From the NCBI RefSeq assembly GCF_027744825.2, contig NC_071338.1, positions 28,827,501 through 28,891,500 on the forward strand: a stretch of DNA of 64,000 bases, in the 5' to 3' direction. Numbering within the stretch: position 1 is the stretch's first letter; each line of letters opens with the position of its first letter. This DNA is from Synchiropus splendidus (taxonomy: Eukaryota > Chordata > Actinopteri > Syngnathiformes > Callionymidae). Below the pieces are notes generated by a model. The model was given only the letters and a program-made list of their open reading frames with translations, was not told where the DNA came from and did no database searches. This document shows, one piece after another, positions 24,711-37,870 of the stretch. A program made the position numbers and the translations under genes.

Positions 24711-27274
24711 CGTCCTGTGAAGGGAGAATCTTCAAATCGCTTCATTACGTTTCATGTCATTTGTCTGAAGTATTGCCCCACAATTATGGACGAAAACTCA
24801 CTTGAGATAACAACAGCAACATGTTACAGAAACACACCGTGAATTAAAAGTGAATTAACGCCACAGCGCCTGAACTCCAGCTGTCAGCTGACAGGAGGAA
24901 CCCGGGTCTTGGGTAAATGAGCCCCCTCATGGGCAGAGTGATTGTCTTGGTCATTACGCAGGGATGTAAGAGAAAGCAAAGCAGCTAGATGCTTTATAGT
25001 TGGCTCGGGATAGAGGATGAAACACTGGCACGTTTCTCAAGAGCGGACGATTTGTTATCCCAGCGTGAGTTGCAGGGATACTCAGTGGGTGGATTTTAGG
25101 TTCAACAGCTCTAAGGTTGCGGGGGCAGCAGTCTGTGAAGACCTCCAGAACTTTTCTACAGATCTTCTGTGGGGGTATCAATAGATTCAAACATCTCACC
25201 AGTCTCAGCCACAGCAGGACATTTTCAGTTTTTTTATTTTTTTATTACTATTATCATCATTATTATTATTTAGCACTGTATTTTATATTACACAGGATAT
25301 TATAAATGTTAATGTAAAAAAAGATAAATCAGTAGAAGTATCCGAGGTTGTGAGGAAGAAGAAGATGCTGTCGCTTCATCACCGGATGAAGAGCCATTTG
25401 CATTTTCGCGATGATGGATGCATGTACTTGAATGGTCCAAACTTCGAGGCCAAATATTACGCTTTGATGTCAGGGTTGAAAATTTGTTTTTTTTTTAAAT
25501 TACAGCATTATATCGGTCGCACTCGTGTGCACCCTGGGAGGAGACGTCCGTGGCTATGTTAGGATTATGTTTCAATGTTCTTATTATAACTATTATGATG
25601 AGTGTTTGTAGTGGATACAAGAAAATGTCCATCATAGACTGCAGATGTGAATTTTTGTGAGGGTATGGGAAGGGCATCGAGACATAACCTCTGTCACAGT
25701 CAAGAGAAGATGCAGCTTTATAGCCTCCACAAAAAAAATAAATAAATGTAAAATAATAAAATCTATTATAATAATAATAAACCAATAATAAATATATAAT
25801 ATAATAATAAAAAAATCTTTGGCTTAGACAACACTACTGACTCAACCTGCTCTGATGAATTATTAGCAGGGACGGGACTCGATTAAAAGAATGATCTAAT
25901 AAATTAAAGGTTTATTGGTTTATTCAGCAAGATTGATTTTTCTTTTAACGTTTAAATAGTTGACATCAGGGTGGAAACACCCCGGTGATGAATGAACTGT
26001 TTGCTGCATTTGAGTGCACAGAAAAACATCCACTTAAAATCCTGAAGGTTTTTTGTAAACGTGAGTTTTCCATTCAATTTTTCTCATTTTGTTTCGTTCA
26101 CTACGGGTGTTTAGGTTATGACATCACATTGTGCGATGTGGTGCACCTGGAATTGGCGAAAATGTTCTCTGTGAAAGTAACTTTATGCGTCTGAGCTATT
26201 TGGATCTTCTTCAAAAACCTTCAAAATGTTTTGCACCCGCTCACCACTGATCAGAGAATAAAACCTGCGCTGTCATGTGATCAGCCATTGGCTGTGACGT
26301 AAATGTGTAAATCATTTGCACGATTCAGACTGAGGCGGTGGGTTGTCACGTAACTGTCTGCAGTGTTTCACTGTCCGCATATCTGCCAGCACACATGCAG
26401 GAGTAAATACCTGCCACAATGGTGCCTGCTGCTGTGTAAACGTCGGCCGGCAGTGTGGATGTCAGAATGTCCCTGTTTCCTGGTTTAGCATTAAAATAGG
26501 TCCAAACACAGCAGAGATGCAAGACTGCGGCTATTTACAGCACTTCACAGTGTGTGTACAGAATGCTGCCAAGTGTGTGCGGACTGGGACGGACTTGTGT
26601 GTGCGTACAGCTATAAAATTCAACTTTTTCCTCCCTGTTCATACAAATAATAAGCGTCTGTCGGATGAAATGCTACTCCATACAAGCTGACATGTCCTTG
26701 ACCCCTCCATATGTGGTGGTTGTGAAGGACTGGTGAGGGCGCCGCGCCCTGCTTATGTCACTGCACCAACCTCCTGTTCACGGGAATGATGCCCTCTGTG
26801 TGTCCGTGACACCCTCCCAAATGACGCAGACATGCTGCTACCTTGCTGCCTCGCTCTGGGCATCTCTATAAATCTTATCCGAACCAAACACAGGTAAACA
26901 TATTGTCTGCTGCCAAGACTTACAACCAGGTTCACCGGAGCAGTTTAGCCACAGAGAAAATATGTTTTCTCCTCCTGTTTTCCTGGGATGTTCATATACA
27001 TCAAGTGAATAAATGTCAGTGTAGAAAGTGAACAATACAGTGGATGTTCACTGAGACAGGCTCATGCCATTGTACATAATGTCTATATATATTTCTGGTT
27101 TGTCTCAGAAAAGTTCATTGAAGTGTGACAACTGACAAACACACATAGCTTTTCTTTCTAAGCACACATGTTCCTGCGCTGTATTCTATTGAGCTTGATC
27201 AACGTTTCCATTATTTCACCAACAAAAGTGCAACATTGAATAGCGATGCCTGCGAATTCCTCTGAAGACACTCA
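24711..27274. other. intergenic; AT-rich triplet repeats, no gene
   Basis: Degenerate (ATT)n/(ATC)n at 25225-25290 and (AAT)n at 25735-25815. The remaining short ORFs are unremarkable. Confidence 0.5.
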
Positions 27275-27790
27275 GCGCCATCTATCCATTTTCGCCTGCT
27301 TATCCCGGTTGCGAGCGCTACAGTCTCTGTACGGCCACTTCCACCAGCTCCTCCGAGGAAGATTCCGAGGCTTTTCCCAGGCCAGATGGGAGATATAATT
27401 CTCCAGCATGTCCTGGGTCTGCCCAGTGGCCTCTTCTCATCGGGGGAGACGTCCTTACCAGATGCCCAAACCATCTCATCTAGTGTCAAAGTAGAACAGT
27501 GGTTCTGCGTTGAGCCTCTCATGGTTGCTGAAGACTGCAGAGAAGCTCATTTTGGCCACAGGTATCCGTGATCTTGTCCTCTCAGACATTACCCAAAACT
27601 CATGACTAGATGAAGGTTGGAACACAAACCGAGAGCCATTCCCTCTGGCTCAGCTCTCTCTTCACTATAACAGGCTGGTAGAATCTTCACATCTGTGCCA
27701 ATGCCACCCCAACATGGTATGGACAATCCAGATGAGGTGTCAGACCAAATGTGGCCCAGACCCCCATTATGAAGTCGATGGAAGTTCATG
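27275..27790 (-). pseudogene. degenerate LINE reverse-transcriptase C-terminal fragment
   Basis: On the minus strand, frames around stops and frameshifts give SFG at a YGHE-type site, then RPLGRPRTCWR (27396-27440) and ISHLAWEK-like, GAGGSGRTE-like and RRKWIDG strings near the end. These match in order the C-terminal part of the reverse-transcriptase ORF seen more clearly at 57022-57640. Only the 3' portion is present and it cannot encode an active protein. Confidence 0.65.
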
Positions 27791-28589
27791 GAGTTGCGGG
27801 TGAGGGAATTGGGCGACAGCCTACGGTGCGGCCTCAGCAGTTACAGAAGCTGGCTTGGGACAAGTTGCTCATTTCAGGCAGATTGGAAAGGAGCGGCAGC
27901 TTAAGGAAAGATGCAAACTATCTTCTAAATGGTGGGTTTATTCACTCGGACTGGCATCTTGGTCTGTCACTGTTTTAAACTCCGAGTGCTAACATAAAGG
28001 TCAGGGAGTCGGTGTTAAACACCAAGGCATTGTATGACCACGCTTTGAACCATAAAACTGATCCACGGACTCTTGTCTCAGTCGATTTGTGTGTGCGAGT
28101 ATATGTGTGCGTTTGCGCTCTGTGAACCGAAAAGCTGGGGTCAGATTCTTCCAGTGTCGGGCTTAAAGGCCCTTTGAATGGGCCAGGCTGTGCTCATCTT
28201 GTGTCTAATCTTCCTACTCTGGCGAGTGTAAAGGAGAGGAGGAGGGAGAAAAAAAAAATCCATAGTCTTTTCATCCTCCTGTGACCAGTGCGCCTGTGAG
28301 ACAGCAGCCGTGGGAATGGAGATGGATACAAGCAGCCCTGCCTCTGACCTCCTTCCACTCCAACACATGGGTGGAGATAAACAGGGCCACAAAGATCGCT
28401 AACATCTTTCTTTCTCAGACAAACAAACGCACACTTGCGCTGACACACACACTCACACACACACTGCTGCAGACATCTCATTAAAGCAATAGTAGGTGAA
28501 TGTTGCAACAGCAGCGTGCCACTGGGAGAGAGCTCTATTAGGGATACTATCAAGAGACAAGAAGAGGAAATGAGAGTTGGAGTGCTGGT
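27791..28589. other. intergenic, nothing recognised
   Basis: Includes a CA-rich stretch near 28443-28465 and short ORFs only. Confidence 0.5.
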
Positions 28590-28740
28590 CCTGGGTGCGT
28601 CTCATTCTGAAATGGCAGTTGACGCATGTCTAATTTTGACCCAGGGGATCCGGCCAGGGAGCCAGTGCACCGCTTATTGGCGGAATCATTATGATAATGC
28701 GGTGACAGCCCGAATAACTAATGAAATATTCTTTTGTCCA
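28590..28740. promoter_or_regulatory. candidate conserved regulatory element
   Basis: Compact AT-core motifs (GTCTAATTTTGACC, GAATCATTATGATAATGC, CTAATGAAATATTC) and an inverted CCAAT (TATTGGCGG), set in balanced sequence. It has the texture of a developmental enhancer; not tested. Confidence 0.25.
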
Positions 28741-29639
28741 AAAATGTGTGTTCTAGTGTTCTTGTTTCTCTGGGAGTTTGGAGTCATCCCCGCCTCACTT
28801 CCTCAACTGTCACAGCTCTTCACGGCGAGTATTCCACTTCAGCCGCAGGGATGCATGGAAGGCTTCGTCCTCCCTTTACACACTCTCTCCATCCTTCCCA
28901 CTAATAGCAAATGTGTCCCTACTGTTCTTAGTCCTTCAAAACTCAGTCAGAAGAAACTCAGTCAGAAGAAGCGGCAGGAATCGGACTTGCTTCTTGGGAC
29001 ATCTGGTTGAACGTACTGAGGATCCGTGTCTCTTATTATGGCACGTCCGGGGTCATTAGTGTAATCCAACCAGACAGACGTTTATACAGCGAAGTACGCC
29101 ACAGTATTCCCTTTCTTTTTTTTTTTTTTTTTTTTTTAAGCATCTATATGCAGCTGCTTCCGATAATGTCATCCTACCCTGCTCTCCGCTCCACGCAACC
29201 AGAGACTATCAGCTGTGAACTCATCGCTCTCCTTTAATGGCCAGGTCGCTCAGAGAGGAAGTAAACTGAAGCGTTGTGTGAAGAACGACCGAGGCGATAT
29301 CGAGACTGAAGCGTGGGCATTACTCTTCGGAGTGACCCCGAGTTAAGAAGCTGCTTTAACAGGATTGACATCTAAAGTGTGGGCTCACCCACCCTCCGCT
29401 AACACGTCTATTGACTGTCAATACAAGCCGAGGAGGACACTATGAAGCATGAGGGAGAACTATTTACCCTCTTTTTAGTTCTGCTCCGACCCAATATATT
29501 TACCAGCAAGTCAGCCTTGTAAACACGTCCACTCTCATCGAGCCATGAAGCAGACTCCCAGGCTCCACTGCCCTCACTTGAGCATGGTGCGTCCACCTCC
29601 CGGTTCTTACCGTCTCTCTCCACTCTGCTCCAAATTGAT
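28741..29639. other. intergenic, nothing recognised
   Basis: Contains a poly-T run at 29118-29137 and the end of a 164-codon ORF (28516-29010, +) that shows no recognisable domain. Confidence 0.45.
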
Positions 29640-29870
29640 CTCACCTTTCCAGCAGCCACAATCATTTGGTTTTATTCGATCGATAATTTATAGCTTTGAA
29701 GTCGTGAATTATTTATACGAAAACAGTTTAATGCAATACATCTCAATTCGGCGTCATGAATTTCATTCTCTCATTTGTATTTGTCTTGTATCCGATTCGC
29801 TGCACACAAGCAGGCGATTCATTTCAGGAAGCAAATATGATGATGCTTCATGTTTAGCTTTACCATAATA
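29640..29870. promoter_or_regulatory. candidate conserved regulatory element
   Basis: AT-core-rich, repeat-free: CGATCGATAATTTATAG, GTGAATTATTTATACG, TTAATGCAATAC and TCATTTGTATTTGTC. Composition is typical of a conserved non-coding element; not tested. Confidence 0.28.
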
Positions 29871-30039
29871 TTCCACACAATTCTGTTGTGGCACGTTTGG
29901 TGCCATCACTCTGCAGCACCCTGGCGTGGGTCATACAAGGATGTCGGAAAACCAGAGAATAGAGTCGAGGTCTGCGTGTTTATTAATGCGATACTAAATA
30001 TTGTTTTACCTTAGTCAAGGGAAACTCTAGCCCTGTAGC

Positions 30040-30360
30040 TGTGGAGCACAGACCACACAACGGAGCGCATGTCTGCGACTGCATGGCTCATATTAATACG
30101 ACACTCAACAGACTGTTTGTCTTAGCACTTTGTAAACAGCGTAATGATATCTGTGGCTTTAATTTCTCTGTCTGCGCCTGCATTATTGCCCATTCTGCCG
30201 TGATTAAATCCCCGCCGTCGCTTCCCTTAATGAAATAAACAGACGGGTATCTGCTTTTGGTACAAGTTACCGTCTGAGTTTGGGAAACGGTGTTGTTATC
30301 GTCTCGGAGGCTATTTGTGTTTGATGTTAAGCCGCGAGTGCAATGCATTAAGTGTGGAAA
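30040..30360. promoter_or_regulatory. candidate conserved regulatory element
   Basis: Repeat-free block with CATATTAATACG, GCGTAATGATATC, GGCTTTAATTTC, GTGATTAAATCCCC (bicoid/OTX-like TAATCC on the complement) and CTTAATGAAATAAAC. It is one of the most enhancer-like stretches of the left flank; conservation was not tested. Confidence 0.32.
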
Positions 30361-30639
30361 GTAATGTGCACTTAGACGTGGAGCGGCGTGGACAACATGG
30401 TTTAATGTGCAGCAGTAACTCTGTTATACTGCTGCTTCTTTTTGTTGGTCTGGTTCTACATGCCTTAAAAGGTGCATTTGTGTAAAAATGAAGGATGAAG
30501 GAAGCCTTTGCTGGGCTTGTGCGGGACGATGCTGAAAGTGCGCGCGGAGGCTGGGAGGAAGTCAGGGACCCGGTCTGGTGTTAAAGTCCCAGAGTGAAGG
30601 CGGAGCTGGCCTCCACCGAGGGGCCCGGGTGAATGACTG

Positions 30640-30790
30640 CCAGAGCCGCTGCATGGCAGGATGAAGTGTGTTCATTTCCTTATTTATCGACTCACTTGCT
30701 TTTCTCTGAGTGTTTGAAATTAATAACAGCCAGCAGAAATCAGACAGAGGGATGAAAATCAGCACTTTCCCCGCAGTGAAGCCATTCATC
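30640..30790. promoter_or_regulatory. candidate conserved regulatory element
   Basis: Contains CCTTATTTATCGACTC, GAAATTAATAACAGCC and AATCAGCACTTTCC without repeats, between GC-richer flanks. Not tested. Confidence 0.25.
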
Positions 30791-33700
30791 AAGCTAACGA
30801 GGGGAAGAGTCGGAGTGGGACCGCGAGAGAGGGGGGAAAGTGACGTTCCGAGGGGGAGCAGGAGGGAAGCAGGTGCAGTGTGAGGCGGGGAGGGGCGCGG
30901 GAGGCAACACAACGGGCAACGGGAACAAAAGTTTGTTTTGGAAGAGAGGTGATAAGAGGGTGATAGCAGGGCGAGGATGAGGAAAAACATTTAGCGCTAC
31001 ACCAACGTGGAGACGCTGAAATACAGTGTATATATTGCAAGGTGTTTTAGGTGTGCCATGAATTTGTATAAAAAAGTGCATGCGTGTTTTTGCTTCACAA
31101 TTATCGTCACTAATGTATAGCATGCGTCTTCAGATGAATGTATCTCAAACCAATGTTGAAGCGACGTGAATGGATGGTTGCATTTTGGCTCGGTGTGCGT
31201 TGTGCGAGCAAGTTCAAGAATGCTACCGCCACCTCCTGGATATCATTGTCACCAATGATATTCCAAATGCCATAAAAAAGTATGTGGATAAAATACATTT
31301 ACAAAAAAGAAATAATGTTGGGGAAAACATGCTGCACTCTCTAAGTGCTTTTCCAGTCGATCATATAGGTCTGCAGACACACAAGCTGTATGCCTCAGTA
31401 GTAAAGCTCATTTAGACAGTAAGTCTGACATTTTAAAGGAACGTAGATTGCAAAACTAGATGTGTTTTAGGCAGTAAACCAGGGTGCGTGTTTATATTGT
31501 GATGCTAAACCAGGAAATGAGCAAGAGGGACACCCTGGAAAGGTCGCCACAAGTTCCATTCAGAGCCACGCTGATGCCGTTCATTTCACTGCGGCTGCTG
31601 CGTCATGGCTGAGCTCCGGCCCAATCCAACACCACACTCACGCAGCCAGAACCGGGCTGACTAAGGCTTTCCTGCCGGGCTCCGTTCTCAGAGAGAGCAA
31701 GGCGCCTCACGCTGAGAGCTGTGTCACGGTGAAATAATTAGCAAAGTGGACTTTTACTCAAACACACAGCAAAATCTGCTTCTACTTACAAAAACAGCTA
31801 TCAAGTCCTTTTATTTTTCATTTGTTTACTGTCATGAATTTCTCACAAACGTGTTTATTCTTGATGATAGGTCCAATTTGAAGTGAGCTGTGTGTGTTTA
31901 AAGCTGTTCAAAGCCAGTTGAAAAACTTGGTGACCGCAACTGTATCTTCACCTCACTGTACATGGATATCCATATTTTTAACTTTAAAGTCAGACCAAAG
32001 TCTCTTTGGTCTCCAGGACTAAATATAATCCGCTCCTCCTGAGCAGTCTCTGGTTTCTCACTCCTTTTCGGAGAGGCAGGTGGAGGAGGAAGAGGACGGG
32101 ATAACAGCCAGTCTTGAATTAATCACCCTCGACTTTTGACCCATATGAAGCAGGAGGTTGTTTTTGTACTTCTACACTGTCCCCTCTCCCGGCCTCCGCA
32201 ACCCCCGTCTATCTCATTCATTTTCTCCTCCACATGACAGGTCAATCTGGATCGATTTCACCTGCCCTCCACGACTGAGACCAACATCCTGGCACACAGA
32301 AATAGAGCTCTCTCCGTGATAGAGGAGCCGTAGAACAACTTCTGAGAGCAGCCCTGAGACACTGGCATGCCACTGAAAAAGATGAAATTAGATTTGCTAA
32401 AGAAGGGATTTGAAGGCTCTGGTTTACATGGTCGATGTATTTTGATGTGTAGACAAGAGGTGACAATGTTTTTTGTCATAAGAAAGCCGTGAATCACCAG
32501 AATCTATCGGTCTGCTTTACACTCTTTCAACGTGTTACAGTAAAATCCTATATTTTTCAACTTACGGAAATGCCACGTCTTAGGCAGCTTTTAAAACAGC
32601 ATTCAATGCAAAATCCATCTAAAACGTTTGAACTCCACTATGTCCTTTTACGTGCTTAAACGGTGCACTGAAGTCTTGTTTGAACCTTTTGTGGTTTGCA
32701 AATGTAGTTTCATGTAGGCAGTTTACCGGAATAGAAAATCAGATTTGGACCCACGTTTCAGGTTGTTTCAGGTCATTTGCCACGGTGGATCAGCAGTTTG
32801 TCACTGACATAGATACAAGGTAAACTATTCTTACTCAAAACTGTCACATAAACACCGGCACGCATGCGCAGCTCTGGCTATATTTACACTCATCTCCTAC
32901 ACAGCCTCATTCTCGCCCCTTATATACCATATACATTGGCACACCTGTGTTTTATCTCCGTCAGCAGATCCCGGGTCCTTCAACTCCCTGCTGAGCTGTG
33001 AACTTGCATCGCTTTGCATGGTGAACCCCGCGAGGCGCGACTTCTCATACGCGGAAACCATTGTATCACGATAATCTGTTTTTATCAGCTTGCCAACTGT
33101 AAACTGGTTTTGCAGCGGTGCCATGTTCTGGTGGGTGTCGGCGCCGGACACTCTTTCCCCAGGCAAGGACACCGAGACCTGGCTCTCCGTCTCCATCACT
33201 CAGGCTGTCCTCCTGGAGCTACGTGGCCAGACTGCTCAGAGCAACCCCCCTCTGCACCCCCACTCATCCCCTCATATGCATGGATTTGCATAAAACAAAG
33301 ACGTGGCTCAGTCTGCCACATCGGAAAAAGAAGGGGATCGAACGGACCGAGCTGCGCTCAGCCTCCTTGGAGCTCAGCTGGCAGATTGTCAGAGTACTAC
33401 ATCAGGACCGAGCGGCGACATGGGAAGTCATCGGAGATTTACGAGGCAGCTAAGACAGACACCCTCATGGTTTTCCACTTTCATTCATTTAACATCCGTT
33501 CCCTTGGCATTGTTTATACTCAACACCCCTCAGCGCTGAGCAAAGGGCATCTAATTCACGCTGATGACGTGGGAGGAGATCAGAGCACTTAAAACACTTC
33601 ATCTAAAGATGATTTGTCCTTGTCTCTCCTGATGGCTGCTGTCCTGCCTCCCGTCCTGAAGTTGAGTGGAGCTGGAGAAAGGCCAGCCGCTTCTTTGTGT

Positions 33701-35292
33701 CTCACCTCGACTCATTCATGTCACAAAATTGTGTGAGAAACGGAGCGGACGAGTCAAGCAGCATCGTGGACATGAGCAGCGCTGCGGAAGTGACACGGTG
33801 GGATCTCAGAAGTAAAACGGTTTTCAACCTCAGACCTGCATTTATTGGCAGAATTACGGAGAAACAAAACCCGCCTGTGCAAACATGATGCAGATGCAAC
33901 ACGTTCCGCTGACGTGGTCTCACATCACTTCTTCTCAGGGACAGTGCAAGTGCTCAAACCTCAAAGTGGGTGTGAGGGAAATCATGAGAGTGTAGCACCA
34001 GGTTACGATACAAAAGGTCAGAAGGTTTGTCACGACACTCCTTTTTCCTCGGCTGCATATTTGAGCACTTCTGTTTGTGTTTGTCTTGTTAGGATTACGA
34101 TCCATTTAGAAGGACTTTACTTGTTATTCAATGGCTCTAACTGTGTGTTTTATGGCGTAATAAATAATGTCACTGCGATGTTGCTTCCACAGCCGTCATT
34201 CCACTTCAATCTCAAACATTCATTTCTTATTGAATTTATGCAATTTTTGCTACAACAGCAGACTAGTATTATTTGAAAGACTGTTGCCTAATGTCCCCAG
34301 AACATTTCTGCATTTACTTCTCACACAAAACTGGTCATGACACAGTTTATTAAAGACAGAGAGTCAATGTTCTGCTTTCTTTGCGGTCGCCAAATAATTC
34401 TTTGGTGTCACTGCTGTTGCAGTTCTCACTTAAGTGCATCCAGATCCCAACACACACACTGTTGTGTTTGCAATTTACTGATGCAAGCTTACATTTTAAA
34501 CACAGTCTTGGTTGATCAGTATTGGAGCTCGAATTGTTTAAAGGAAAGCCATGCGATTTCCAGAAATATGGAGCATCGTCATCAATCTTTTCATAATTTT
34601 TCTTAACACATGCCTATCAACAATATAAATATATAAAAATATAAATGTATAAATATATAAAATAAAGTCAGTCTAGTCTGCTGTCACTGACTTTAAATGC
34701 ATGCGTTTACTTTCATCTCCTTCTATTTTGAGGTTAAATGTTGACAATTTGTTGCAGCGGAGACACTGCAGTCCAATGGTAGAAGGTTGTCACTGCACTG
34801 GTCAGAAAACCCACATGCATTGTGGGAGATCCAGCTGTACTGGCTTCAAACGAGTGTCTATTGTTTCCTTACCAGCCAAACACGTTCATGGACTTCATAA
34901 ACTCATGTTAATGTCCCAATTTGGCCCCCAAGCCTTGATAGATCACAGTTCAACATCAATTTTCTGAAGACAAAAGTGGTTACATCTATTCATTCAATGG
35001 TTCACAACCTCCTCATGGTCTTGTGTGAAGCAGTATCTCAGATGGACTGGTCACTGACACCACACACTCCAGGTTGCTCACTTAAAATCAGCATTAAAGT
35101 GTGTTGAAATTATTATTATTATTATAGAAAAGTGTTTGGATCATGATGTCTATTTAGCAAAGATCCCGTTGAACATCAGTTCTTTCAGGAATGTGTGCGG
35201 CGTTGTGTGTGTCATACCAACATGATGCATTGTAATACTTCAATAGCATAAATATTCCAACAATAAAACAAACAAAAAAACAGGTGTTTTAC
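30791..35292. other. intergenic; no gene recognised
   Basis: The longest ORF (192 codons, 33014-33592, +) overlaps two other frames and shows no domain. An AT repeat (AAATATATAAA-type) lies at 34620-34665. No clear transposon ends were found. Confidence 0.5.
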
Positions 35293-35358
35293 CTGAAGGA
35301 GTCTGGGTCAGGGAGGAGCAGGGCTTGAAATCACAGATGGAGGAATTTTCTCGACGAC
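35293..35358 (-). other. candidate distal exon downstream of maf (unproven)
   Basis: On the minus strand a strong acceptor (pyrimidine-rich tract over 35361-35395 ending CCGCAG) opens a 66-nt segment that ends CAG followed by GTAAAA. If joined to the donor at the maf stop, AT+G would give a Met codon and a short tail MSSRKFLHL before a stop, which differs from the longer tail of the mammalian long isoform. It could equally be an exon of a non-coding transcript or a chance pair of sites. Confidence 0.22.
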
Positions 35359-37749
35359 CTGCGGATGCAAATGAAAGGCAAGAAAAGATGAGCTGAATAT
35401 CATGGCGAACGCATGCTTACTCCCTGTACTGTGACATGGCACGTGTCAAATTCAAAAGACAATCTCAGTGGAACGTGAGGTGCGCTCCCATCCTTTCTGT
35501 TTCGTGAAATTCAAACATGTATCAAGCCTCAGATGGAAAAATTTACATGCAAATAGAGCACATGTTAACAGGACGCGCGCATCACAAATACTGTAGCGCC
35601 TTGAACTCGAGCTAGAAAGGCAAATACATACAGCAAATCAAATGTTACACTGGTGTTCCTTCTTCTTCATACTTCCTTTAAGTCGTAAGCTGAGCTGTAA
35701 TTGCTTCATGTCAACGGATCATTTACTAACTAAATCAAAAGTCCATGGAGGGATTTCGGTCCGTGGAGAAGGTGGGGTCAGTTCACTTTCAATAAGCAGG
35801 TAACAATAAGTTACAGTTCCTGGAACTGAACAGGAAGCTCCAGAGTGTGGAGATCTGATCTGAGGATCTAAACCAGAGAGCATCGTTGCAGGCTGCTGCA
35901 GGAAGAGGAGCGGTGAGCGGCAGATGCAGGTCGGCTGGAGAGGAGTTCAGCGCGGTGAAGAGGAAGTGTTGATAAAATCTCACAACGTTTGAAAGCCTGA
36001 AGCGGCGTCCCGGCCGCTGGGTTGCTGACCTGCACGCTAAAACACTCCTGATCCAGAAGACTTTTTCTAGGCTGGATGAGGTGTAGATTGACTGAAGTGA
36101 GACAGGCTGGTGGGTTGTTGCTGTTGGACAATCAGAACGTGTGAGTTGATCATAGTCAAATATGGGATTGAGGAGCGTGAGAGAGAAGATCCCGAGGATG
36201 AGGAGGGGAAGGGAGACTTCCTGGTGAGGAGACAAGGTGGAGTATGAGAATGAGAGCGGTGCTCTAAGGCTTTCAAACTCAGCGTCCCATAGCTTTTCCC
36301 CCAAGGTCTGAGGGTTGACCCTTCCTTTTTATAATGCAATGAATAAGTCCTCATTCATTTTAAGTTTAATATTTTATCTGTTCGAGTGTTAAAACTAAAG
36401 TAACCAGGATCAGAAAATGGTTTCGTATGGAAGTAAAAACAGTTTTCAGGAGTGCTGGATCCACATTTTGAAAAAAAATAGTGGGGTTCTGATATTAACT
36501 GAGCCGAAGTCATTGTCCGTGATGCGCCATCTTGTTCTTCTTCATTGTAAGTCATGTTCATATTATGGATGTGTGATAACTCATCGCATCAGTAATCGTC
36601 CGTGAATCGAAAATTGTGTTGGTCATTCAATGCAGTTTGAAAAAATACATATATTTTAAATTTTAACTGCCAAAATAAAATGTAAAAAAAAGTCCACCAC
36701 CTTTTGTTCTCGGTCCTTTCGGAGAAATAAGTCCACCCCAACATGTTGCAAAGCTAATTACCAACATAACCTGCAGCCAGTCATCCAAGGACAAATGTTT
36801 AATGATGCCATTTGTGTCCAGCGACTGCTTCTTCAAACCTCTCAGGCCTTTGTGCAGGCTGGACTGCCAACACTTTACTCTGAATATCGGGGCAGCTCGG
36901 GGGAGTTTGGTTAGTGAGGAGTGTGACAGAAGCTCTCCAGGATGTTTCCACCACCTGGTTGTGCTAAAGCACTTCTCATCACTATCTGAGTCGCCACAGT
37001 TCCCCTTTAATAAAAGGAAAGTGACAGTGACGTTCAGCTCAGTTCAGTTCGTGTTAGTCATGTGAGCTGATCTGTCTTTAATGAAACGGGCTGATTTGGT
37101 CCAGAACAAACCCACGCATTAAAACATGTTTCATTTTGGTTGAACAAAACAACCCAAACCATCCAGGGAATGTTAATTCCTGGACATGGCAGCTGGGAAC
37201 ATCTTTCTTTCCAATTCGTTTTGCTCCCAGTGGTTTGGTTGTGTCTTTGCACCGACCGCAGCCTGATCCTCCATTGATGTGGCTGCGCTAACTTGACTCA
37301 TGTTATTGTCTTTAAATGTCACAAAAGCTTACGGCTCATTATTCGACTGAAATGACTCCGACTCCTTCAGCTCAGTCTTTTTCACTGCGTGATTCTGAAA
37401 TTGCCTCTTCGCTCTGGCGCTGTAGAGTTTACCAAGCGGACACTCACATTTGTGTAGACAAGCGTCACGACAAACCCCAAATTTAATAATTTCACATATT
37501 AAAAAACAGAGGGAAGTGGTTCCTGAGAGGCTGTTGTCGGTCAGGAACAATGACATTTTAGTGTGTCATCCATGCAATAGTTTGTTGTGCGAATGTTTGC
37601 CCTGGAATCGTACAGGAAATAAAATCTAACAAACCAAACATTTTACCCTTTTAGCTATGCACGAATAACCTTTAGATTTCACACATTCTGACTTGGAAAT
37701 AACACGTTTCATCTTCACAAACTTGTGGCTTGCAACTTGTGAAAGTTGT
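35359..37749. other. intergenic downstream of maf; possible transcribed sequence
   Basis: A 171-codon ORF lies on the minus strand at 35789-36304, the same strand as maf, with a hydrophobic LLILGIFSLTLL segment. It has no family match I know and overlaps open frames in both other phases, so coding status is doubtful. Confidence 0.35.
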
Positions 37750-37870
37750 GTAACCAATGTGGGATTATCAGCGAGGCCCTCGGGTGAATGTTTAACTCAT
37801 TGAATTGCTCCCATTAAAAAGACAATAATTCCTTTTCAAATCCAGCGGCTGCAGGACGCTGTCAGTCGGT
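37750..37870. promoter_or_regulatory. candidate conserved regulatory element
   Basis: Contains GGGATTATCAGC (OTX/bicoid-like GGATTA), TTTAACTCATTGAATTGC and CCATTAAAAAGACAATAATTCC. Short and repeat-free, 3.6 kb from the maf stop; not tested. Confidence 0.28.

Noticed and set aside
28516..29010. 164-codon ORF (+)
   Set aside because: No domain; it runs across a candidate regulatory block and low-complexity repeats (SQKKLSQKK).
33014..33592. 192-codon ORF (+)
   Set aside because: Two other frames are also open over the same stretch and nothing recognisable is encoded.
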